36,194 nt of DNA from Polaromonas sp. YR568 (GTDB lineage Bacteria > Pseudomonadota > Gammaproteobacteria > Burkholderiales > Burkholderiaceae_C), in NCBI GenBank assembly GCA_945878995.1, contig CAMCUN010000035.1, positions 1-36,194 on the forward strand. The letters run 5' to 3'. A model generated the notes under the pieces. The model was not told where the DNA came from. It did no database searches and saw only the letters and a program-made list of their open reading frames with translations. The translations under genes were made by a program, and so were the position numbers. Of the stretch, positions 15,783 through 23,690 are shown piece after piece; position 1 is the stretch's first letter, and the number at the start of each line of letters is the position of its first letter.

Positions 15783-16778
15783 ATGAAAAGCTTGTCAGTA
15801 AAAGAATTTTTTCAACCACGCAGACTAGGTCACGTCAACCTCTGGGTAAGCGACCTACAAAAGTCTGAGCGGTTTTATAACGAGGTCTGCGGACTTACAG
15901 TTGAGTTCACTGAGCCCGGACTAGTTGCTACTTTTCTTGGCACTGGACACACTCCGCATGATCTTGGGATGATCGAAAAAACTGACGGCAAGCCACGATA
16001 TGGTCGGGATGGTCTTTTACAATTACCACCAGGTATTGGTTTCGCCGCTGGACTTAATCATCTGGCTTGGGAGCTTGAGAATGAGGCTGCACTGGTACGC
16101 GCATTTAAGGCGTTGAAATCAAATTCTATCGAAGTAGACATGACCGTAGATCATCAGGTCGCGCACAGTGTATACATGACAGATCCAGATAAGAATGTTG
16201 TGGAATTTTATTGCGATACTGTGCGAGATTGGCGTAAAGTACTTAAGGGATCAATGGATCTGATAACATCAGAATGGGATCCATTATCGGCAGAAGGATT
16301 TACCGACGGGAGATACGATACGAGTCCGGAAATTCGTATTGTTAGTGAAGCTCCAATTCATCCGCAGAGAATTACACATGCAGTTCTAGAAACTTTGAAT
16401 GTGTCTAAATTAGTAAAATTTTATACTAGTGTTGGCGGATTAAATGTTGTTGATGAATTACTTGATGGTGATATTGTACTTCTCGGTGCATCGCACAATG
16501 CTTATCAGTACAGTTTGGCGATTTGCAAAGGAAGTAGTGCAGGCTACCATCATGCATCATTTGAACTTAATGGGGAATCTGCGCTTGATGCGGCAGAAAA
16601 TTCAATAAATGCGATGGGAATAAAAATTGAAGCCCGAATAAATGCTCCTTGGAAAAGATCTTTCTTTTTAAAAGATCCAGATGGAATGCTCAGTGAATAT
16701 TACGTAAGTCGTCCAAATCTACGTTTATTTGAAGAAATAAAAAAAATATCATCATTGCCACACCCTTATTTAATCTAA
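15783..16778 (+). CDS. Two-domain VOC-family protein, probable extradiol ring-cleavage dioxygenase
   Basis: A 331-residue protein with two vicinal-oxygen-chelate modules. The first has RLGHVNLWVSDL (H17), GLNHLAWEL (H93) and NVVEFYCDT (E141). The second has ITHAVLETLN (H199), GYHHASFEL (H256/H257) and DGMLSEYYVSR (E305). Both modules therefore keep a His-His-Glu metal triad, whereas classical type I extradiol dioxygenases use only the C-terminal one. Downstream of a ring-hydroxylating oxygenase, cleavage of a catechol-like product is the natural role, although a dihydrodiol dehydrogenase is missing. Some VOC proteins are instead isomerases or glyoxalases. The ATG at 15783 has GGGAAG upstream. 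It is the last gene of the AT-rich cassette; composition changes right after it. Confidence 0.82.
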   Translation: MKSLSVKEFFQPRRLGHVNLWVSDLQKSERFYNEVCGLTVEFTEPGLVATFLGTGHTPHDLGMIEKTDGKPRYGRDGLLQLPPGIGFAAGLNHLAWELENEAALVRAFKALKSNSIEVDMTVDHQVAHSVYMTDPDKNVVEFYCDTVRDWRKVLKGSMDLITSEWDPLSAEGFTDGRYDTSPEIRIVSEAPIHPQRITHAVLETLNVSKLVKFYTSVGGLNVVDELLDGDIVLLGASHNAYQYSLAICKGSSAGYHHASFELNGESALDAAENSINAMGIKIEARINAPWKRSFFLKDPDGMLSEYYVSRPNLRLFEEIKKISSLPHPYLI

Positions 16779-16806
16779 ATTAAAGATCCTTGTATTCGTC
16801 ATGGAC

Positions 16807-17028
16807 TTACCTCGGCAGCAAAGTATCGGCAACGACTTCCACCACTTCGACCGCAACGCGAAGCACCATGGCTGTGGTCAGTCCTGCCACAAGGCCATAA
16901 AAAATGGTGGTGATCACGCCGGCCATCAGGCCGCTTGCGATGCCGATCGACCCGACCAAAAAACCGGCGACCAGGGCTAGTTTGCGACCATGCATAGCGA
17001 CGAATTCAATGGCAGGGTATTTTCTCAT
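16807..17028 (-). CDS. Small membrane protein of unknown function
   Basis: A 73-residue protein with two predicted membrane helices, LALVAGFLVGSIGIASGLMA and ITTIFYGLVAGLTTAMVL, and a short charged N-terminus (MRKYPAIEFVAMHGRK). I do not recognise a family. It is the last gene of the minus-strand unit, 16 bases after the stop of the preceding flavoprotein, and has the GC-rich composition of that unit rather than of the adjacent cassette. It could be an accessory subunit for a transporter or flavoprotein, but nothing in the sequence proves this. Confidence 0.55.
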   Translation of the reverse strand: MRKYPAIEFVAMHGRKLALVAGFLVGSIGIASGLMAGVITTIFYGLVAGLTTAMVLRVAVEVVEVVADTLLPR

Positions 17029-17044
17029 TTGAACTGCTTGTCTT

Positions 17045-18505
17045 TCAAAGTAAGGCTGATTCGCGTATCACGTTGCGCCCGGCGAGACGCCCCGAGACAA
17101 AAGCCCAGCCGATATGGTGCCCATGCCCTTCGAGTAGCACGCCGCCCTGCCCAGTAGAACCGGCTGCATACAAACCGGGAATTGGCACATCACCCTCGCC
17201 AAGCACCTGCAGCTGCGTGTTGACGGCAACTCCACCTTCGGTGATCGTTACGTAACCGCGCACAGGACCCAATGCGTAGAACGGCCCCTGCTGTCCGGCA
17301 CCCGCTTCGTCCAGCGACGCTTGTAGTGCCGCAGGTGAAGCACCAATACGCTTGGCCAAAGCTGCCAGCGTTGGCGCTTCAGCGTAGACGTCCTTGCGTG
17401 AATTACGGTAATCGTTGAGATAGGCGTAGGCAACGCCAGGCGCTGTCGATACGAAGTTCGGCCAGGCTTGCAGTTGCTGCGCACATGCCGCTCCAAACAC
17501 AATGAATCCAAGGTTGTCCGGTGTGAGAGGTAGTTGCTGTGCGATATTTTTCATGTCAACCGCGATGCGTTGGCCTCGTGGGTCTACAAGGACCGCACCA
17601 AAGCGAAAGAGGGTTGGCTCTGGCCCAAGCGCCGTGGTTATGAACTTCATAACGAAAGGCCGCATCAACCAATCCGGCAACAGTCTCCAGCCCCAACTGA
17701 TGGCCCGCGCAAAGACACGGTGCGGCGGTAGTCGGTGCATCCACGAAGCCGGGGCGGGCACAAAGCGCATTCGCGGCCCGTTGCAATGGCCACCATTAAC
17801 GATGCGAGCGCCATGTTTCACTGCGAGTGAAATACCGTCTCCGGTGGACAAGTCATTGACCGGCGCAGCGTTGACGATCTCCGGCTTAAAGAACTGAGAC
17901 TTCAGTTCTCTGCCGCCCGCAAAATCACCGGCGGCTAAAACGACGCCTCGTTTTGCAGCAAAGTTTTCGGTCTCGCCGTTGATGTGATTGGCCTGCACCC
18001 CCGTCACCCTGTCACCGTGTCGCACCAGATCGGTCACGCGCCAACCGCAGAGAATGGTCACGCCGAGCCGCTTGCACTCACGCATAAGGTGGTAGCCATA
18101 AGAGCTCGCGCTCGGGACTACGTTATGCATGCGTGGCGCGCGGTGAGGTGGTTCCGGATTAGGTCCGACGAACTCAACGCCCAAGTCCATCAGCCATTGG
18201 ATTGTGTCGGGAGACTCGTCAACTAGGATGCGGCGCAACGCCAGATTGTCGGTATCGCCTTTGCCCGCATTGAAAAGGCCAAGGTCCTCGAAGTGCTGGT
18301 CAGGCCCATCTACCACTCCAGCGCGACGTTGGTGCGGCGTGTTGCTGGCCGTGAACGACCCTACCGACCAAGCCGTGGTTCCGCCGATACGCTCGCCCTT
18401 TTCAAGCACGAGCACTTTTCCCCCGCCGCGGGCAGACTCAATCGCAGCAGCCAAGCCAGAGCCACCGGCCCCCACAATGACGACGTCCCAATCGAGACGG
18501 CTCAT
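17045..18505 (-). CDS. FAD-dependent oxidoreductase, fumarate reductase/ketosteroid-dehydrogenase family
   Basis: A 486-residue flavoprotein. The FAD Rossmann motif is DVVIVGAGGSGLAAAIESA near the N-terminus, followed by VLVLEKGERIGGTTAWSVGS. VTITEGGVAVNTQLQVLGE, IPGLYAAGSTGQGG and EGHGHHIGWAFVSGRLAG in the C-terminal part are the usual FAD-contacting segments of this superfamily (FrdA, Delta1-ketosteroid dehydrogenase, urocanate reductase). No heme-binding CxxCH or N-terminal export signal is present, so it is a cytoplasmic enzyme. The ATG at 18505 has a strong AGGAGG and overlaps the stop of the preceding flavoprotein by four bases. It probably introduces or removes a C=C bond in the pathway substrate. 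Whether it oxidises or reduces cannot be decided from sequence. Confidence 0.88.
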   Translation of the reverse strand: MSRLDWDVVIVGAGGSGLAAAIESARGGGKVLVLEKGERIGGTTAWSVGSFTASNTPHQRRAGVVDGPDQHFEDLGLFNAGKGDTDNLALRRILVDESPDTIQWLMDLGVEFVGPNPEPPHRAPRMHNVVPSASSYGYHLMRECKRLGVTILCGWRVTDLVRHGDRVTGVQANHINGETENFAAKRGVVLAAGDFAGGRELKSQFFKPEIVNAAPVNDLSTGDGISLAVKHGARIVNGGHCNGPRMRFVPAPASWMHRLPPHRVFARAISWGWRLLPDWLMRPFVMKFITTALGPEPTLFRFGAVLVDPRGQRIAVDMKNIAQQLPLTPDNLGFIVFGAACAQQLQAWPNFVSTAPGVAYAYLNDYRNSRKDVYAEAPTLAALAKRIGASPAALQASLDEAGAGQQGPFYALGPVRGYVTITEGGVAVNTQLQVLGEGDVPIPGLYAAGSTGQGGVLLEGHGHHIGWAFVSGRLAGRNVIRESALL

Positions 18506-19920
18506 GTGACCTCCTCTTGCTGCACCACGCGAAGTGGCGTCGCGTTAAGCGCAGTACGCGCTGCCGTCTTGCCAAAGACAAGCGCCTTCACCAAAGACGA
18601 ACCCGTCATGTAGGCTTCGCCATGAAAGCCGCCGACAACCTCACCAGCGGCAAACAGGCCCGCGATCGTCTCGCCATACACATTCAGCACAGCCATGCTG
18701 GGATTAACACACAGGCCTGCGTAAGTGGAATTGATTGAGGCCGTGCAGATGTAGCCATAAAACGGTGCGGACTGAACAGGAACCAGCTCACCGTATTCGT
18801 GCGCCAGAGCCTTACGCTCGAAGCGACTATCCTTTCCTGTTGTCGCTATATCGGCGTTGTAAGTGTCAACCACATCCTGCAATGTGGCAGCGTCCAGGCC
18901 TGCAAGCGCTGCAAGACCAGAGAGGGTGTCAGCCTGAATGATTCGGCCTTTCTTCATTGCTGCGTCGAAGTCGAACGAAGGCACCCCAGACACGCTTTGC
19001 GACATGATGTTCTGGTCAAAAATTTGCCAAGCTCTCGCCGATGGCTGCCGTAAAACGGCCTGGCCAAGTGTCTTGTATGACCGCGATTCCGCAATAAAGC
19101 GCTCGGCTTTCAAATTAACGGCGATGGCGCCGCGATAGACCGGTAACAACGTGGTGTGTGGCTCCGCTTCGTCCACCTCTATGTAGCTGCCGAAGGTACT
19201 TTTAACAAAACCAAGGTCAGCGAACCCAGCACCATGTTCCCAGCCCATCATCAGCCCGTCACCTTCATTGCCCTTGCCGCCTGCACGTAACGCCGAAAGA
19301 ATCTCTGGCACAAAGAGCTTGAGAAGTTCCTCGGATCGGCTAAAGCCACCCGTAGCGAGGATCACGCCATGACGGGCGGTCACAGTGACTGTCTTGCCTG
19401 CAGACTCCATCATCACTTGGTCAATGGGTCCACCGCTGCGGCTGCGGCGCAGGCGTTTTGCGCGCGTCCCGGTCAAGATGCGTACGTTCGACTGGGCACT
19501 GAGTGCCGTATTCAATAGACGCAGTGCAACACCAGGATGGCAAGGGTGACTGCGGGGAACTGATTGTCCGGAAGACAACTGGACCGCCGAGAACACAACG
19601 CCATGTCCTCGCAGCCAGTCGTACTCATTCAACTGTTCATTGACGTACAGGTCAACCAGCGCGGTGTCCGCCTCACCGCCGCCTACAGACAATAGATCAT
19701 GGCGTAACCGCTGCTCACTGTCATCGATACCCTGTGCGCGTTGTTGATCCGTACCGGCAAAAGCGAATGAGCCGCCACTCATGACGGTACTGCCTCCTAT
19801 CGAATCCATCTTTTCTATCATCAGGACTTCGGCGCCCAACGCAGATGCCTCCAGTGCGGCACGATGCGCGGCAAGGCCCGAACCGACGATCACAAGGTCT
19901 ACAGGTTGTTCGATGTTCAT
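18502..19920 (-). CDS. FAD-dependent oxidoreductase, fumarate reductase-like flavoprotein
   Basis: A 472-residue flavoprotein with DLVIVGSGLAAHRAALEASA and VLMIEKMDSIGGSTVMSGGS at the N-terminus and VILATGGFSRSEELLKLF in the middle. Near the end are the FAD-capping segment GLFAAGEVVGGFHGEAYMTGSS and PFYGYICTASINSTYAGL. It differs clearly from the downstream neighbour, so the pair is not a recent duplication; they may work on successive bonds or as partners. The ATG at 19920 lies 9 bases beyond the stop of the preceding Bug gene, with GAGG upstream. No signal peptide is seen. The assignment to the FrdA/KstD superfamily is secure; the substrate is unknown. Confidence 0.88.
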   Translation of the reverse strand: MNIEQPVDLVIVGSGLAAHRAALEASALGAEVLMIEKMDSIGGSTVMSGGSFAFAGTDQQRAQGIDDSEQRLRHDLLSVGGGEADTALVDLYVNEQLNEYDWLRGHGVVFSAVQLSSGQSVPRSHPCHPGVALRLLNTALSAQSNVRILTGTRAKRLRRSRSGGPIDQVMMESAGKTVTVTARHGVILATGGFSRSEELLKLFVPEILSALRAGGKGNEGDGLMMGWEHGAGFADLGFVKSTFGSYIEVDEAEPHTTLLPVYRGAIAVNLKAERFIAESRSYKTLGQAVLRQPSARAWQIFDQNIMSQSVSGVPSFDFDAAMKKGRIIQADTLSGLAALAGLDAATLQDVVDTYNADIATTGKDSRFERKALAHEYGELVPVQSAPFYGYICTASINSTYAGLCVNPSMAVLNVYGETIAGLFAAGEVVGGFHGEAYMTGSSLVKALVFGKTAARTALNATPLRVVQQEEVT

Positions 19921-19929
19921 CGATGAACC

Positions 19930-20907
19930 TCATTCCACGGGCTGAATTTTGGCGCGTTCGACCACTTCCTTCCAACGTACGAGTTCGCTCCGATAGAAAT
20001 TGCTGAACTCATCGACGCTTGTGATCACGGGGTCAGCACCAATTCGCACAATCTGGGCTGAGATGTCTGGCATACGGAGCACCTTGGTAATAGCTGCGTT
20101 CAGAGTAGCAACAGTCGTGGGTGGCGTGCCGCCAGGCGCAAAAATGCCTGACCACGAACTCACGTTATCGTCAAACAAGCCGCTCTCACTCGCAGGCCGA
20201 ACATCCGGCAAGCTACTGACAGGCTTGTTCCCCATGATGGCCAGCGCCCGCAGCCGCCCACTGGTAATGTGCATCTTGACTGAAGGTAGATCGGAAAACA
20301 TCACTTGCGTGTCCCCGGCAACCAGTGATGCGCTGGCTGGAGCGCTTCCCTTGAAGGGAATCAATGTCAAGTCAACGCCGGTCTTGAGCTTGAACAACTC
20401 GGCCGCCAACTGGGTTGATGTGCCAGCCACCGCGACGTTCATATCCTTAGGCTTTGCGCGCATGAGTGCCACCAACTCCTTCAAATCGCGCACTGGTAGG
20501 GCGGCATTCACCACAATCACGAAGGGCTGCGAAAAAATCTGTGCAACTGGTTGAATGTCTTTAATCGGATCGTACGGAACTTTGCGAAAAACACTGGGAT
20601 TCATGGTGATTCCCAGTGGGTCCATCAGGATCGTATAGCCGTCTGCCGGTGCTTTCGCCAACATGCCTTCGGCGATGAGGCCAGCTGCGCCAGGCCGGTT
20701 CTCAACAACAACAGGTACCTTGAGTTCATCGGACAAGCGGGGTGCCAGCAAGCGAGCAACAATGTCGGTGCCACCACCTGCGGCGTAACCTATCAAGATT
20801 CGTATTGGCCGATTGGGGAAGTCGGCCCAGGACACTCCGGGCAACGCCATCAAGGCGCAAATTGCGGTCATGGCAGCGGTGACGAGTCTTCTCTTCGTAT
20901 TGAACAT
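19930..20907 (-). CDS. Periplasmic binding protein of the Bug/TctC family
   Basis: The open frame starts further upstream, but the protein begins at the ATG at 20907 (MFNTKRRLVTAAMTAICALM), preceded by AAAGGAGAC, giving 325 residues. The signal peptide ends at GVSWA, and the mature chain starts DFPNRPIRILIGYAAGGGTDI. Family motifs are VVENRPGAAGLIAEGMLAKAP and DGYTILMDPLG; FKGSAPASASLVAGD is the ligand-loop region. It is directly followed by a flavoprotein gene, 9 bases away, and preceded by another Bug gene. Two different receptors in one operon suggest either two related substrates or one for sensing and one for uptake. Confidence 0.92.
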   Translation of the reverse strand: MFNTKRRLVTAAMTAICALMALPGVSWADFPNRPIRILIGYAAGGGTDIVARLLAPRLSDELKVPVVVENRPGAAGLIAEGMLAKAPADGYTILMDPLGITMNPSVFRKVPYDPIKDIQPVAQIFSQPFVIVVNAALPVRDLKELVALMRAKPKDMNVAVAGTSTQLAAELFKLKTGVDLTLIPFKGSAPASASLVAGDTQVMFSDLPSVKMHITSGRLRALAIMGNKPVSSLPDVRPASESGLFDDNVSSWSGIFAPGGTPPTTVATLNAAITKVLRMPDISAQIVRIGADPVITSVDEFSNFYRSELVRWKEVVERAKIQPVE

Positions 20908-20990
20908 GTTTGTCTCCTTTGTGGGGGTTATGATTAATAGGTTTGCGATCTGCGCCGCTTCAGTCCTGTCGGTTTTTGTTTGACTTATCC

Positions 20991-21983
20991 TTATTCGGGT
21001 TTGATTTGCGCGCGTTGCAACACGCTTGCCCATCGGTCAGCTTCACTCTTGATCCAGTCACCAAAAATTTGAGGCGTGCTTGCCATCGGTTCGATGTTCT
21101 GTGCAGACAGCCGCGCCTTGGTATCAGGCGAGGCTAAGGCCTTTGCAATAGCCTGATTGAGCTGCGCAATGATCGCGGGCGGCGTGCCTGTCGGCACCAG
21201 AATCCCCCACCAAGAGCCCAGTTTTGCGTCTGGCAACGGCACCCCAGCCTCAGCGAAAGTGGGAACCAGCGGCATCACGTTGGCCCTCTTGTCGCCAGTT
21301 ATGGCAAGCGCCCGCAGCTTGCCCGCGGCAACCATTGCCTGCACACCCGAAAGTCCACTGATGACGAAGTCGATCCGCCCAGAGGCAAGGTCGATCACCG
21401 CTGGGCCAGCACCCTTATACGGAACATGGGTGGCCTCAATATTCTGACTTGCCTTCAGCAACTCAGGCACCAGATGTGTGGTGTTCCCAGCGCCCGCCGA
21501 ACCGAAAGTCACCTTGCCCGGGTTCTTGCGAGCAGCAGCCACAAGATCGGCTAAAGTGCTGTAAGGAGATCCGGCGTTGACCACCAGTACCAGAGGCGCA
21601 GCAGCCACCATCGAAACTGGAACGAGCTCCGTCTTCGCGTCGTAGGGCAGCGTCTTGTACAACGCCGGATTGACAGATAAGTTGATGTCGCCAAGCAAAA
21701 GCGTATAGCCATCAGCCGGCGACTTTGCAACCGCCTGCGCGCCGACGATAGCTCCTATGCCAGGCCGGTTCTCTATCACGATGGCCTGCCCGAGCGCTTC
21801 CCCAAGCGGCTGTGAGATCACCCGCCCGAGGATGTCAGTCGGTCCGCCTGCTGCGTACGGAATGATGAGTTTGACTGGTTTGGTCGGCCAGGACTGAGCA
21901 AGCACGGTGGATGGAACCAATGTGATTGCCCACAGTGCGGTGACGAAGACCATGGCATCGCGGCGCGGTTTAAAAGTAGTCAT
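20991..21983 (-). CDS. Periplasmic binding protein of the Bug/TctC family
   Basis: A 330-residue receptor. The N-terminus MTTFKPRRDAMVFVTALWAITL leads into a signal peptide ending near VLAQS, then WPTKPVKLIIPYAAGGPTDIL. IENRPGIGAIVGAQAVAKSPA, RKNPGKVTFGSAGAGNTTHLV and HVPYKGAGPAVIDLASG are characteristic. The start overlaps the stop of the hydrolase gene by four bases (ATGA), and an 83-base gap separates it from the next Bug gene. This gap is the longest between intact genes of the minus-strand unit apart from the promoter region, so an internal promoter there is possible, though none is clear. Confidence 0.92.
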   Translation of the reverse strand: MTTFKPRRDAMVFVTALWAITLVPSTVLAQSWPTKPVKLIIPYAAGGPTDILGRVISQPLGEALGQAIVIENRPGIGAIVGAQAVAKSPADGYTLLLGDINLSVNPALYKTLPYDAKTELVPVSMVAAAPLVLVVNAGSPYSTLADLVAAARKNPGKVTFGSAGAGNTTHLVPELLKASQNIEATHVPYKGAGPAVIDLASGRIDFVISGLSGVQAMVAAGKLRALAITGDKRANVMPLVPTFAEAGVPLPDAKLGSWWGILVPTGTPPAIIAQLNQAIAKALASPDTKARLSAQNIEPMASTPQIFGDWIKSEADRWASVLQRAQIKPE

Positions 21984-22858
21984 GCAGATTCCTTAACAGT
22001 GCGGTCGAAAACAAAATTTGAGCCGATATCGCCCTGCACGACGGGCAGGCTCATGCGGCCCACTTTCTCTATCTCAATGGTGACGATATCCCCGGCCACC
22101 ATGGGGCCGACACCGGCAGGCGTGCCTGTTGCGATCAGGTCGCCTGGATAAAGCGTTGACGCAGTGGACGCCAAAGCGATCATTTCGCGGATGCCCACAA
22201 TCAAATCTCGCGTGTTGGCATGCTGGCGAAGTTCGCCGTTGATCCACAGCTTCATGTCCAATTGCGTCGGGTCGCCAACCTCATCCGCAGTCACGATCCA
22301 GGGCCCCACAGGTGTGAAGGTGTCATACGACTTCCGAAATACCCGCTCTTCCTTGCCTCGAATGGTCATGTCCATCAGGCAGGCGTAACCAAAGACGTGG
22401 TCCAACGCGTTGTCCACTGAGATGTTGCGACATTCTTTGCCGATCACGACGGCCAGTTCGCACTCATGGTGGATTTCACGGTTAACAAGTTTCGGCAACA
22501 CGACTTGATCACCCGCTCCGCACAGCGACGAGCTAGCCTTCAGGAAGTACCCCTGCACATTAGCAAAGCCGGTGGACTTCATCTCCGTGGCATGGTCGTG
22601 ATAGTTCACGGGATAAGCCATCAACTTGTTAGGCCATGGCACAGGCGTTTCGAGTTTGACGCTGGCAAGTGGAATTGGCATTGCAGTAGCCGCAAGGTTT
22701 TCAAGCTGCGGGCGCAGCGTGGTGAAGTTGCGAATCAGACGATTCATTTCGACGGATGGCCAATCGCCTTCGCCGGCACCAACCACTGCGCTCACATCGA
22801 ACACGTCTGTGCCCTTGACAAGGCCAATACGGCCTCCGTTGTATCTGACAAGTCTCAA
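21980..22858 (-). CDS. Fumarylacetoacetate hydrolase family protein, probable fumarylpyruvate or maleylpyruvate hydrolase
   Basis: The open frame runs back into the IclR gene, but FAH-family similarity begins at a TTG at 22858 (LRLVRYNGGRIGLV). A GGGAG site lies about 7 bases before it, and the start falls 40 bases after the IclR stop, giving 292 residues. Metal ligands are E132 and E134 in REIHHECELAVVIG and D163 in CLMDMTIRGK. TGTPAGVGPMVAGD is the conserved C-terminal loop. FAH proteins cleave C-C bonds in beta-diketo acids. In the gentisate pathway they split fumarylpyruvate, or directly maleylpyruvate, into fumarate or maleate and pyruvate. The gentisate dioxygenase-like gene in the same unit makes this role likely. 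Other FAH functions (isomerase, decarboxylase) cannot be excluded. Confidence 0.85.
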   Translation of the reverse strand: MRLVRYNGGRIGLVKGTDVFDVSAVVGAGEGDWPSVEMNRLIRNFTTLRPQLENLAATAMPIPLASVKLETPVPWPNKLMAYPVNYHDHATEMKSTGFANVQGYFLKASSSLCGAGDQVVLPKLVNREIHHECELAVVIGKECRNISVDNALDHVFGYACLMDMTIRGKEERVFRKSYDTFTPVGPWIVTADEVGDPTQLDMKLWINGELRQHANTRDLIVGIREMIALASTASTLYPGDLIATGTPAGVGPMVAGDIVTIEIEKVGRMSLPVVQGDIGSNFVFDRTVKESA

Positions 22859-22898
22859 AATAGGTCTCCCAGTTGCATTTTGTTCAAACTTCTTGAGC

Positions 22899-23690
22899 TC
22901 ACGCGCCGGCCGGCTTCTGCCGAATCCGTGCTTTACCGACAGGCGCAGATTGAGAAGCCGCCATCGCTTTGGTGAAGCGTCGTGGGTCTCCGCCCAGCGC
23001 CACGGTGATACGCAGAGCCGCATCCAAGAGGAGCTTGCCAAAGCGTTCCACAGCAGCGTCGTCATAACGCGTCGCCAGGCCACTCAGCGTGATGGCGCCC
23101 TCTAGCTCACCTTCGGCATTGAATACGGGAGCCGCCACCCCGCCCATCTCAAGCGCAATAGCGCCTCGAGAGATGCCCAGCATGCACTCGCGTACATCGT
23201 CCAAAGCTGGCGCCGGCGTTTCACCAAAGGCAGACAGAATCAGCCCCCCAGCACCCTTCGAGATGGGTAGCAAGTCGCCAGGCCTAAAGTGATCTCGCAC
23301 CGGATCCGGTGAATCGACTCGGTACAGGCATAGCCGACTGTCTTTAAAGCTCACATGAAACCCGGCGCTCTCGTGCGTTGCGTCGACAAGTTGTCGCAGC
23401 ACGGGAACGATGATGTCCTCGGGACGAACCGCTGCTTGGTAAAGACGACCCAAGCGAAGCGGTGCGGGGCCGATGTGGTAAGCGCCGCCGCGTGTTCGTC
23501 CAAGGTAACCCAAGCGTTCTAACGTCTGTGCGATGCGCAGTACCGTGCTTTTGTACAGGCCAGTTCGATCTGCCAATTGGGCCAGTGTTAGCGTGTCAAT
23601 ACCGTCATTGAAGGCCTCAAGAAGGGCAAACGCGCGTTCAACAGCCGCGATGGTCCGAACTTCGTTATCGTCCGTGATTATTTTGGTCAT
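22899..23690 (-). CDS. IclR-family transcriptional regulator
   Basis: A 263-residue regulator. The winged helix is at about residues 12-70 with the helix-turn-helix LTLAQLADRTGLYKSTVLRI and the wing RTRGGAYHIGPAPLRLG. The effector domain has YQAAVRPEDIIVPVLRQLVD, HESAGFHVSFKDSRLCLYRV and ISRGAIALEMGGVAAPVFN, the usual IclR pattern. The C-terminal tail is lysine- and arginine-rich (TKAMAASQSAPVGKARIRQK). The ATG overlaps the monooxygenase stop by four bases. As in the left operon, the regulator sits in the middle of the catabolic genes and is transcribed with them, so it probably controls the promoter at 30173-30201 and thereby itself. Activation or repression cannot be told from sequence. Confidence 0.92.
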   Translation of the reverse strand: MTKIITDDNEVRTIAAVERAFALLEAFNDGIDTLTLAQLADRTGLYKSTVLRIAQTLERLGYLGRTRGGAYHIGPAPLRLGRLYQAAVRPEDIIVPVLRQLVDATHESAGFHVSFKDSRLCLYRVDSPDPVRDHFRPGDLLPISKGAGGLILSAFGETPAPALDDVRECMLGISRGAIALEMGGVAAPVFNAEGELEGAITLSGLATRYDDAAVERFGKLLLDAALRITVALGGDPRRFTKAMAASQSAPVGKARIRQKPAGA

